A stretch of DNA of 64,000 nucleotides, from positions 62,001-126,000 of the forward strand of contig NZ_JAUZQF010000016.1 in NCBI RefSeq assembly GCF_030718205.1, given 5' to 3'. A program made the position numbers and the translations under genes. Of this stretch, positions 50,239-57,027 are shown piece by piece. Each line of letters starts with the position of its first letter. Position 1 is the stretch's first letter. The stretch is from Nonomuraea turcica. Lineage in GTDB: Bacteria; Actinomycetota; Actinomycetes; Streptosporangiales; Streptosporangiaceae. The notes under the pieces are model-generated. The model was not told where the DNA came from and did no database searches. It saw only the letters and a program-made list of their open reading frames with translations.

Positions 50239-51456
50239 ATGCCCGAGGCAGTCATCGTCGCAACCGCGCGTTCCCCCATCGGACGAGCCTTCAAGGGATC
50301 GCTGAAGGAGATCAGGCCCGACGATCTGACCGTGCAGATGATCAAGGCGGCGCTGGCCAAGGTGCCCCAGCTCGACCCCCACACGATCGACGACATCATG
50401 CTGGGGTGCGGCCTGCCGGGCGGCGAACAGGGCTTCAACATGGCGCGGGTGGTGTCCGTCATGCTCGGCCTGGACGACGTGCCCGGCACCACCGTGACGC
50501 GCTACTGCTCCTCGTCGCTGCAGACCACGCGGATGGCCTTCCACGCGATCAAGGCGGGCGAGGGCGACGTGTTCGTGTCCGCCGGGGTGGAGACCGTCTC
50601 GCGCTTCACCAAGGGCAATTCCGACTCGCTGCCCGACACCCACAACCCGATCTTCCTGGACGCGCTGGCCCGTACCAAGAAGTTCGGCGAAGGCGGGCAG
50701 ACCTGGCATGACCCGCGCGAGGACGGGACCATCCCGGATATCTACATAGCGATGGGGCAGACCGCCGAGAACCTCGCGCAGCTCAAGGGCGTCAGCCGTC
50801 AGGAGCAGGACGAGTTCGGGGTACGGTCCCAGAACCTGGCCGAGAAGGCGCTGGCCGACGGGTTCTGGGCCAAGGACATCACACCCGCGACCATGCCCGA
50901 CGGGACCGTGGTGAGCAAGGACGACGGGCCGCGGGCCGGCACCACCTACGAGAAGGTCGCCACCCTGCAGCCGGTCTTCCGGCCTGACGGCACCGTCACG
51001 GCCGGCAACTGCTGCCCGCTCAACGACGGGGCGGCCGCCGTGATCGTGATGAGCGACGTCAAGGCCGCCGAGCTGGGGATCACGCCGCTCGCCCGGATCG
51101 TGTCCACCGGGGTGTCCGCGCTGTCGCCCGAGATCATGGGACTGGGACCGGTGGAGGCCAGCCGGCAGGCGCTGTCGCGGGCGGGGATGGCCATCGAGGA
51201 CGTCGACCTGGTCGAGATCAACGAGGCCTTCGCCGCTCAGGTGATCCCGTCGTATCGGGAGCTGGGGATCGACCTGGATCGGCTCAATGTGAACGGAGGG
51301 GCGATCGCCGTGGGGCATCCGTTCGGGATGACCGGGGCGCGCATCACGTCCACACTGGTCAACAGCCTCCAGCACCACGACAAGAGCATCGGGCTCGAGA
51401 CGATGTGCGTCGGTGGCGGCCAGGGGATGGCGATGCTCCTCGAGCGTCTCTCTTAG
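50239..51456 (+). CDS. Acetyl-CoA C-acyltransferase (thiolase, FadA type)
   Basis: A 405-residue thiolase that breaks 3-ketoacyl-CoA or makes acetoacetyl-CoA. The active-site Cys is in VTRYCSSSLQTTRMAF (about residue 91). The second catalytic set is NVNGGAIAVGHPFGMTGAR (His), and the C-terminal CVGGGQGMAM has the final Cys. The middle NEAFAAQV is the conserved fatty-acid thiolase segment. The M. tuberculosis counterpart near cbs is fadA3 (Rv1074c). A GGAGG box precedes ATG 50239. Confidence 0.93.
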   Translation: MPEAVIVATARSPIGRAFKGSLKEIRPDDLTVQMIKAALAKVPQLDPHTIDDIMLGCGLPGGEQGFNMARVVSVMLGLDDVPGTTVTRYCSSSLQTTRMAFHAIKAGEGDVFVSAGVETVSRFTKGNSDSLPDTHNPIFLDALARTKKFGEGGQTWHDPREDGTIPDIYIAMGQTAENLAQLKGVSRQEQDEFGVRSQNLAEKALADGFWAKDITPATMPDGTVVSKDDGPRAGTTYEKVATLQPVFRPDGTVTAGNCCPLNDGAAAVIVMSDVKAAELGITPLARIVSTGVSALSPEIMGLGPVEASRQALSRAGMAIEDVDLVEINEAFAAQVIPSYRELGIDLDRLNVNGGAIAVGHPFGMTGARITSTLVNSLQHHDKSIGLETMCVGGGQGMAMLLERLS

Positions 51457-51462
51457 GTTGCG

Positions 51463-51500
51463 CGCGCCCCCGGCAGCGGGCCTCCGGCACCGGGGGCGCG
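51463..51500 (+). terminator. Terminator hairpin after the thiolase gene
   Basis: CGCGCCCCCGG (51463-51473) and CCGGGGGCGCG (51490-51500) form a perfect 11-bp stem with a 16-base loop, 7 bp after the thiolase stop. No strong U-run follows. Confidence 0.65.
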
Positions 51501-51558
51501 GCCCGCGTCCGGCAGGGCGCGGCCCGGGTCCGGCAGGGCGCGGCCCGGGTCCGGCATC
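51496..51558. repeat. Three tandem 21-bp repeats
   Basis: Units begin at 51496, 51517 and 51538, each GCGCGGCCCGGGTCCGGCAG-like with one or two changed bases. They lie between the thiolase terminator and the convergent PPOX gene and overlap the right arm of the terminator by five bases. Confidence 0.85.
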
Positions 51559-51597
51559 GGTGGGCGCCGGCGTGTCGGCGCCCACCGGGAAGGCGCG

Positions 51598-52005
51598 TTA
51601 CCCGTGGTGGTCCGGGCCGGCGTGGATCGGGGTGACGCGGAGGATGACCCGGCGGTCACGGATCATGGCGGCGCGGTAGTCGTCCCAGTCCGGGTGCTCG
51701 CCGGAGATGTTGCGATAGTAGGAAACCAGGTGGTCCATGGCCTCGGGGAGCGGGATGATGTCGGCCGTGCCGTCCACTTGGATCCAGTCGCCGTAGAAGG
51801 CGTTCGTGAAGACGCACAGCGACACGTGCGGGTCGCGGCGGGCGTTGCGGACCTTGACCGCCGTCTCCCTGGTGCTGATGACGATGCGGCCGTCTTCAAC
51901 CCCGGCCGTCACCGGCGACATCTGCGGGCGCCCATCGTGATGCCGGGTGAGCAGGACGGCGTTGTGGTTGGCGCGAAGAAAGGCGAGAGCCTTGTCGAGA
52001 TCCAT
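51598..52005 (-). CDS. PPOX-class F420- or FMN-dependent oxidoreductase fold protein
   Basis: A 135-residue split-barrel protein. The N-terminal KALAFLRANHNAVLLTRHHDGRPQMSPVTAG and the central VISTRETAVKVRNARRDPHVSLCVF are typical of actinobacterial F420-binding pyridoxamine-oxidase-like proteins. The C terminus (RVILRVTPIHAGP) closes the barrel. Such proteins reduce or bind small molecules in cofactor F420-using species. Cofactor choice (F420, FMN or heme) cannot be decided by eye. It converges on the thiolase gene after the 141-bp repeat and terminator stretch. Confidence 0.87.
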   Translation of the reverse strand: MDLDKALAFLRANHNAVLLTRHHDGRPQMSPVTAGVEDGRIVISTRETAVKVRNARRDPHVSLCVFTNAFYGDWIQVDGTADIIPLPEAMDHLVSYYRNISGEHPDWDDYRAAMIRDRRVILRVTPIHAGPDHHG

Positions 52006-52058
52006 CCCCTCATGATGACGCGCCCGCGCTTGGGACGCGGGCGCGGGGATGGATGGGC

Positions 52059-52292
52059 TTAGATGAAGCCCATGCGGTTACGGCGCTGCCGCTCGTGTTC
52101 GAGGACGATCGCGGCGGCGTAGCCGTGGGTCAGCCCGTGCTCGTCGGCGAGCCAGTTGGCCCGCTCGTCGCACCGTAGGAAGCTCGGGCCGTTGTCAAGT
52201 GCTTGAAACCACTCTGGGAGTTCGCGTCCCGTGATGGTCGGGACTCTGGCGATGAGCTTCGTCTGCATCTCCGGTGAGTGGTTCAAGGACAT
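52059..52292 (-). CDS. DUF4287 family protein
   Basis: A 77-residue protein. The DUF4287 pattern is clear: ITGRELPEWFQALD, then a short linker, then ERANWLADEHGLTHGYAAAIVLEHERQ. The function is unknown. ATG 52292 has GGAGGTG directly upstream. The reading 52293-52403 in the same frame would add an N terminus not seen in the family. Confidence 0.83.
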   Translation of the reverse strand: MSLNHSPEMQTKLIARVPTITGRELPEWFQALDNGPSFLRCDERANWLADEHGLTHGYAAAIVLEHERQRRNRMGFI

Positions 52293-52304
52293 GGGCACCT
52301 CCGC

Positions 52305-52333
52305 GGATAAAGGTCCTTTGCTTGACAGTGCAA
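52305..52333 (-). promoter_or_regulatory. Promoter of the DUF4287 gene
   Basis: On the minus strand, TTGCAC (52333-52328) and TTATCC (52310-52305) are separated by 17 bp, close to sigma-70 type consensus, and lie just before the ribosome-binding site of the 52292 start. Confidence 0.5.
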
Positions 52334-52408
52334 CACGTCCGTCCGAATGGCAAGCCCCAAGCCAGGCATCATTTAGTGACGTCACGTAGATTTTCGGTCG
52401 CACAAAGA

Positions 52409-52437
52409 GAGGGCCCCACCTGAACGGTGGGGCCCTC
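52409..52437 (-). terminator. Rho-independent terminator after the Bax inhibitor-1 gene
   Basis: GAGGGCCCCACC (52409-52420) and GGTGGGGCCCTC (52426-52437) form a perfect 12-bp stem with a 5-base loop. On the minus strand, TCTTTGTG follows. It is 24 bp past the Bax-inhibitor-1 stop. Confidence 0.85.
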
Positions 52438-52460
52438 CGTGGTTACGCTGGCGTTAACGA

Positions 52461-53261
52461 TCAGTCACTGCTGCTGAAATAGCTGACGAAGCGCAGGATC
52501 TCGAGGTAGATCCAGACCAGGCTGAGCGTCAGCCCGAACACGCACTGCCAAGCGAACTTCTCCGGAGCGCCCTGCTTGACCCCCTGCTCGATGGAGTCGA
52601 AGTCGAGCAGCAGGAAGAAGCAGCCGATGAGGATCATCGCGATGCTGAAGATCCAGCCGAGCGGGCTGTCCGTGCGCAGACCGAGCCCGACGCCGTTGAA
52701 GAGGCCGACGAGCAGGTTGACGAGGATCAGCCCGACCGCGGCGATCGCCGCGGCGATGCCGTACTTCACGAGCTTGGGTGTCACGCGGATGACGCGCAGG
52801 GTGTAAACGGTCAGCACGGCGCCGAAGGCGAATGCCGTGCCGAGCACCGCCTGCAGCACGATGCTGCCGCTGCCTCCGAAGAAGCTGTCGAAGAGGCGGC
52901 TGATCGTGCCGAGGAACACGCCCTCGAACGCCGCGTAGGCCAGGATGAGGACCGGGTTGGTGCTCTGCGTGAACGAGGCGATCAACCCGAGGATCATCGC
53001 GACGATGGCGGCGCCGATCGCGACCGTCGGCGGGACATTCAGCACCCATGCCGCGGCGGCGGCAGCGACAAGGGTGCCGAGGGTGATGAACCCGCGCACC
53101 ACGACGTCGTCGAGGGTCATGGTCCGGTATGCGGGCCGGCTCGGTGGTGCGTACGACGGGGAGTCGTACATGTTCTGCAGCTGGTCGGGAGACGGGGTGG
53201 GTCCCGCCCAACCCCCCGCCTGCTGACGTGACCTGCTGAATACGGGGTTCTTGCTCTCCAT
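52461..53261 (-). CDS. Bax inhibitor-1/YccA family membrane protein
   Basis: A 266-residue protein with seven hydrophobic helices after a polar N terminus of about 60 residues (Pro/Ser/Tyr-rich). The family signature includes ILAYAAFEGVFLGTISRLFDSFFGGSG and the C-terminal FLLLDFDSIEQGV, followed by WIYLEILRFVSYFSSSD. BI-1/YccA proteins are pH-sensitive calcium-leak or stress-related membrane proteins. ATG 53261 follows GGAGGC. It has its own terminator. Confidence 0.92.
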   Translation of the reverse strand: MESKNPVFSRSRQQAGGWAGPTPSPDQLQNMYDSPSYAPPSRPAYRTMTLDDVVVRGFITLGTLVAAAAAAWVLNVPPTVAIGAAIVAMILGLIASFTQSTNPVLILAYAAFEGVFLGTISRLFDSFFGGSGSIVLQAVLGTAFAFGAVLTVYTLRVIRVTPKLVKYGIAAAIAAVGLILVNLLVGLFNGVGLGLRTDSPLGWIFSIAMILIGCFFLLLDFDSIEQGVKQGAPEKFAWQCVFGLTLSLVWIYLEILRFVSYFSSSD

Positions 53262-53432
53262 CGCTGCCTCCTGTGTCACCGAGCCTAAGGGGCTCGGTGG
53301 CACCTTGGTCAACTCGCGCTCAGATCGATGTCCATTTGGGACGTCGGCAGCGTTGACAACGAACGTGGCCACCGGGGAGTTCCCAAGGTCATGGGGGCTA
53401 TGGAAAACGGATTTCCAATGGTAGAGGGCAGG

Positions 53433-53505
53433 TGCCCCCGGCGGGATTCGAACCCGCACTACAACCCTTTTAAGGGGTTTGCCTCTGCCATTGGGCTACG
53501 GGGGC
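53433..53505 (-). tRNA. tRNA with UAA anticodon and a short variable loop (class I shape)
   Basis: A full 73-nt cloverleaf without encoded CCA. The acceptor is GCCCCCG/CGGGGGC, the D-stem is GCC/GGC with GG in the loop, the anticodon stem is AACCC/GGGTT with loop CTTAAAA, the variable loop is GTAGT, and the T-stem is GCGGG/CCCGC with TTCGAAT. U33 and A37 are normal, the anticodon is TAA (reads UUA) and the discriminator is A73. Leucine tRNAs normally have a long variable arm, which this one lacks, so its charging identity is uncertain. No extra bases or stem defects are visible. Confidence 0.85.
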
Positions 53506-53554
53506 GCCGCAATCATACGAAACGGACCATGCTTCCGAGGAGCACAACTTCGCA

Positions 53555-54079
53555 TCAGGCGTCACAACTGTGAAGTCTGCGGTGAAGTGATAGGGCTCCG
53601 GGGACTCTGTCCAAGAAGAGTAGACCGTCCAGATGGTCCAGTTGGTGCTGAATGCAACGGGCTTCGAGGGCATCAGCTTCGATGGTGACTGCCTCGCCCG
53701 TGCCTGGCAAATGCCCACGTAGGGTGATACGCGTAGCTCGCAGGACGTCGGCCGTGAGCCCCGCGATCGAGGCGCACCCCTCCCGTCCGCGATCCCAGTG
53801 GGACGCTCTGGCGAGGCGTGGATTGGCCACCACGAGCTCTCCAGCCGACGATCGGCCGCGAGGGTGGGCCCGGGTGTCAAAGGCGATCAGACGCAGTCTC
53901 AGGCCGATCTGAGGGCCCGCCAGGCCGGTTGTGGACGGCTTGTGGCGGAGGGTGGCCAGCAGATCGGCGGCGGCCGCCACAACGTCGGGGTCTGTCGGGT
54001 CCACCGGCTCGGCCACGGCGGACAGGATCGGGTGGGGAGCGCTGAGCACCTCGCGCGGCGTCCCCCGGGGTCTATTCAC
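53555..54079 (-). CDS. Peptide deformylase-like protein with altered catalytic motif
   Basis: A 174-residue protein of the deformylase fold. Motif 2 is EGCASI (the Cys ligand) and motif 3 is CIQHQLDHLDGLLFLDRV. The catalytic Glu of the normal HExxH is Gln (CAA), and motif 1 is GLAGPQIG rather than GLAAxQIG. The metal ligands (Cys, two His) seem present, so it may bind metal but deformylate poorly or not at all. The GTG start overlaps the ACT-domain gene stop (GTGA). It could be a specialised or regulatory deformylase. Confidence 0.85.
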   Translation of the reverse strand: MNRPRGTPREVLSAPHPILSAVAEPVDPTDPDVVAAAADLLATLRHKPSTTGLAGPQIGLRLRLIAFDTRAHPRGRSSAGELVVANPRLARASHWDRGREGCASIAGLTADVLRATRITLRGHLPGTGEAVTIEADALEARCIQHQLDHLDGLLFLDRVPGALSLHRRLHSCDA

Positions 54080-54588
54080 ATCAGGTCCGGTTCCACGGGG
54101 CGGAAGGTGATCTCCGAGTCCAGGCTGGCGCCGACGGCCGCCAGCCTGCGCATGAGCGCCGCCACGTCCACCTCCTTCGGCAGCTCGACGTCGGCGATGA
54201 GCACGTACAGCCGCCCGGAGAGCCGAGTGCTCATGCCGGTGATGTTCCCGCCGTCCGCGGCCAGCACGGCGCTGATGCCCGAGATGATCCCGGGCCGGTC
54301 GGGGCCGTGCACGGTCAGCACGTAGCCGAGCCCGCCCCCGTCCTCGCAGAAGTGGCGCCTGGCCTCGATGGCGGAGGCGGTCACCACCAGATCGGGCGCC
54401 CGCAGCCGCTTGAGCAGCTCGGCGGAGTCCAGGTCGCCGGAGACCAGGAGCATCATCGCCACGTGGCCGCCGAGCAGCGTCATGGTCGAGTCCTGGATGT
54501 TCGCCCCGCAGTCGGTGAGTGAACCGGTGACTGCGGCGATCACGCCGGGCCTGTCCACGCCGAGCACCGTCACCGCTGAGAGCCCCAC
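54076..54588 (-). CDS. Two ACT-domain protein (GcvR-like)
   Basis: A 170-residue protein with two ACT domains. The first starts SAVTVLGVDRPGVIAAVTGSLTDCGANIQDS, and the second GYVLTVHGPDRPGIISGISAVLAADGGNIT. This resembles GcvR and other amino-acid sensing regulators. No DNA-binding domain is present, so a regulatory protein-protein role is likely. It shares a GTGA overlap with the deformylase-like gene, which means the two are translated together. The link may be to amino acid supply or formyl-Met metabolism (inference). Confidence 0.88.
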   Translation of the reverse strand: MGLSAVTVLGVDRPGVIAAVTGSLTDCGANIQDSTMTLLGGHVAMMLLVSGDLDSAELLKRLRAPDLVVTASAIEARRHFCEDGGGLGYVLTVHGPDRPGIISGISAVLAADGGNITGMSTRLSGRLYVLIADVELPKEVDVAALMRRLAAVGASLDSEITFRPVEPDLM

Positions 54589-54665
54589 CCGTGCAACCCC
54601 TTCCGCTTGCTGCAGGGGTGCCGAGACGCCCCGGCGACGATCACCGGGGCGCTGCCGTACCAGGG

Positions 54666-55982
54666 CTAGCGGCGCATCGTCGCGACGGCGGCCCTGAAGT
54701 CCTCGCGCGGGTGCTCCATCTCACCCAGCGAGATCGTCTCTCGCTTGAAGAACAGAGCCAGGGTCCAGTCGACGACGACACGGACCTTGCGGTTCAGCGT
54801 CGGCACCCGCGACAGATGGTAGGTGCGGTGCATGAACCACGCAGGGAATCCGCGAAGCTTGACGCCATAGACATTGGCGACGCCCTGATGCAGGCCCAAT
54901 CCGGCCACCGATCCGACATACTTGTGCCGGTATTCGACCAGTTGCTGTCCGCGCAGGTGCCGGATGACGTTGTCGGCCAGCACCTTGGCCTGCCGGACCG
55001 CGTGCTGGGCGTTGGGCGCGCAGTATTGTCCCGGGTTCGTCACGTCGGGCACCCCCGCCGCGTCGCCGGCGGCGAAGGCGTCCTGCGTTCCCGCCACGGT
55101 GAGCATGGTGGTGGTCTTGATGCGGCCGCGCTCGTCGAGGGGCAGGTCGCCTTCCTTGACCACCGGGCTGGGCTTGACGCCCGCGGTCCACACGAGGGTC
55201 TCCGCGTCGAACTCCGAGCCGTCGGAGAGCACCACGCGCCCGCCCTCGCACGACTCGAGCCGGGTCTCGAGCTTGACGTCGATGCCGCGCTCGCGCAGCT
55301 GCTCCAGCGTCCACTTGCCCATCTCGGGGCCGACTTCGGGTAGCACCCGGTTCGTGGCCTCGACGAGCACCCAGCGGATGTCGGACGGCTCGATGTTGCG
55401 GTAGTAACGCACCGAGTCCTTGGCCATGTCCTCGAGCTCGGCGAGCGCCTCCACGCCCGCGAAGCCCGCGCCGACCACCACGAACGTGAGCGCCCTGCGC
55501 TTCACGTCGGGGTCGTCGGTGGACTCGGCCACATCGAGCAGGTGCAGGACGCGGTTGCGCAGCGCGATGGCCTCGCCCACGGTCTTGAAGCCGATGCCGA
55601 TATCGGTCAGGCCGGGGATGGGCAGCGTACGGGAGATCGACCCGGCGGCCATCACGATCACGTCGTAGGCGATCTGACGCGGCTCGCCCTCGGGCGGCTG
55701 GAAGGTGGCGACGCGCTCGGCGTGGTCGACGTTGGTGACCATGCCGTTGAGAATGCGCACCTTCGGCAGGATCCGCCGCAGAGGGGCCACCAGGTGCCGG
55801 GGCGACAGGTTACCCGCGGCCGCCTCAGGCAAGAAGGGCTGGTAGGTCATGTAGGACTGGGGGTCGATGATCGTGACGCGCACCTCGCCACCGCGGAGCT
55901 CGCGATGGAGCTTGCGCTGCAGCCGGAGCGCTGTGTACAGGCCGACGTATCCGCCACCGACGATCAATATGTGCTTGTTCAT
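54666..55982 (-). CDS. ndh: Type II NADH dehydrogenase (NDH-2)
   Basis: A 438-residue peripheral membrane flavoprotein oxidising NADH to feed quinone without proton pumping. The FAD site is HILIVGGGYVGLYTALRL and the NAD site is FVVVGAGFAGVEALAELED. AFAAGDAAGVPD is the second FAD motif, with PNAQHAVRQAKVLADNV near the quinone site. The C terminus has WTLALFFKRETISLGEM, an amphipathic membrane-attachment segment. ATG 55982 was chosen because the first strand begins immediately. A Rex-type operator lies 28-45 bp upstream. Confidence 0.95.
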   Translation of the reverse strand: MNKHILIVGGGYVGLYTALRLQRKLHRELRGGEVRVTIIDPQSYMTYQPFLPEAAAGNLSPRHLVAPLRRILPKVRILNGMVTNVDHAERVATFQPPEGEPRQIAYDVIVMAAGSISRTLPIPGLTDIGIGFKTVGEAIALRNRVLHLLDVAESTDDPDVKRRALTFVVVGAGFAGVEALAELEDMAKDSVRYYRNIEPSDIRWVLVEATNRVLPEVGPEMGKWTLEQLRERGIDVKLETRLESCEGGRVVLSDGSEFDAETLVWTAGVKPSPVVKEGDLPLDERGRIKTTTMLTVAGTQDAFAAGDAAGVPDVTNPGQYCAPNAQHAVRQAKVLADNVIRHLRGQQLVEYRHKYVGSVAGLGLHQGVANVYGVKLRGFPAWFMHRTYHLSRVPTLNRKVRVVVDWTLALFFKRETISLGEMEHPREDFRAAVATMRR

Positions 55983-56009
55983 CCTGAGGCCCCATCCCTC
56001 GTGGAATGC

Positions 56010-56038
56010 TTGTGAAAGCATTCACAAGCTTACGTCAA
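56010..56038 (-). promoter_or_regulatory. Rex-type operator and -35 box upstream of ndh
   Basis: TTGTGAA (56010-56016) and TTCACAA (56021-56027) flank AGCA. The core TGTGAA-N4-TTCACA matches the Streptomyces Rex (NADH sensor) pattern. A second palindrome, GAATGCTT/AAGCATTC, overlaps at 56004-56023. On the minus strand TTGACG (56038-56033) lies directly before the operator, so Rex would cover the -10 region. Confidence 0.65.
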
Positions 56039-56077
56039 CCACGCTCGACGAATCCAATCCGGGCGTGGTGCAACGCG

Positions 56078-56872
56078 TCACACAGCCAGTGACCTGGCCC
56101 TGGTGAAGACGTCGTCCAGCATCTGGGCGGTGACGCGGCCGGTGAAGGTGTTCTGCTGGCTGGGGTGGTAGCAGCCGATCAGCGTGACGGGGGCGCCGGC
56201 GTAGCGGGCCTCGGCCTCGACGCCGTGCCCGAAGGGCGGCCGGCTGCGCGGCAGCTCGTAGCCCGCGTCCTTCAGCGCCGGCCACATGGCCTGCCAGGCG
56301 TACGCGCCGAGCGCCACGACCACGCGCACGGTCGGCGCGACCAGCGCCAGCTCCCGGGCCATCCACGGGAAACAGGTGCTCTTCTCCGAAGGCGAAGGCT
56401 TGTTGGCAGGCGGCGCGCAGCGCACCGAGGCGAGCACGCGCGCGCCGAAGAGCTTCTGCCCGTCGCCGGCGTGCGTGCTGGTCTCCTGCGCCGCCAGGCC
56501 GCTGCGGTAGAGCGAGGCGAACAACCAGTCGCCGCTGCGGTCGCCGGTGAAGATCCGCCCGGTCCTGTTGCCCCCGTGCGCGGCCGGGGCGAGGCCGACA
56601 ATCACGATCCGCGGGTGCTCGTCGCCCCAGCCGGGGACCGGACGGCCCCAGTAGGTCTCGGTCGTGAACGCGCGCCGCTTTTCCTCGGCGACCTTCTCCC
56701 GCCATTCCACCAGACGGGGGCAGGCGCGGCAGACCGACTGCCTGGCCGTGAGCTCGGCGAGCGTACTGCTGGTGGCGGCGAGGCGGCGCACGTCCGCGGG
56801 GTCGAGCGCGACCGGGGTGTCAGCGGTCGCGGGATCGCCGGGCCATCCGGTGCCAGGAGGTACGAAGCTCAT
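56078..56872 (-). CDS. Uracil-DNA glycosylase, family 5 (UdgB type)
   Basis: A 264-residue iron-sulphur glycosylase. The cluster Cys pair begins in VCRACPRLVEW, the active-site loop is VGLAPAAHGGNRTGRIFTGDRSGDWLF, further Cys occur in VRCAPP and KSTCFPW, and the DNA-binding loop is GCYHPSQQNTFTGRVT. UdgB enzymes remove uracil and related deaminated bases in high-GC and thermophilic species. ATG 56872. It follows ndh with no shared promoter visible. Confidence 0.9.
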   Translation of the reverse strand: MSFVPPGTGWPGDPATADTPVALDPADVRRLAATSSTLAELTARQSVCRACPRLVEWREKVAEEKRRAFTTETYWGRPVPGWGDEHPRIVIVGLAPAAHGGNRTGRIFTGDRSGDWLFASLYRSGLAAQETSTHAGDGQKLFGARVLASVRCAPPANKPSPSEKSTCFPWMARELALVAPTVRVVVALGAYAWQAMWPALKDAGYELPRSRPPFGHGVEAEARYAGAPVTLIGCYHPSQQNTFTGRVTAQMLDDVFTRARSLAV

Positions 56873-56970
56873 GACATCGATGGTGTCACCTGCTCCAGGC
56901 AGGGTTGGGCATGGCCGTCAGGCAGGCCCTGGACGCCGAGGGCGTCTCCTCAGGCAAGTGGTAACGAGAA

Positions 56971-57003
56971 AACCGGGTGGACGCATCGAGGCGCCACCCG
57001 GTT
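56971..57003 (-). terminator. Terminator hairpin after the 58152 gene
   Basis: AACCGGGTGG (56971-56980) and CCACCCGGTT (56994-57003) form a perfect 10-bp stem. On the minus strand a TTCTCGTTACC tail follows. It is 25 bp downstream of the secreted-protein stop. Confidence 0.75.
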
Positions 57004-57027
57004 GTTACTCGCTCAAACCCTCGTTCA

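Noticed and set aside
53433..53505. Identification as an ordinary bldA-type tRNA-Leu
   Set aside because: The anticodon fits but the long variable arm is missing, so I list it as an unusual tRNA instead.
53328..53573. An 81-residue plus-strand frame across the tRNA
   Set aside because: It runs through the tRNA gene on the other strand and has no ribosome-binding site or domain.
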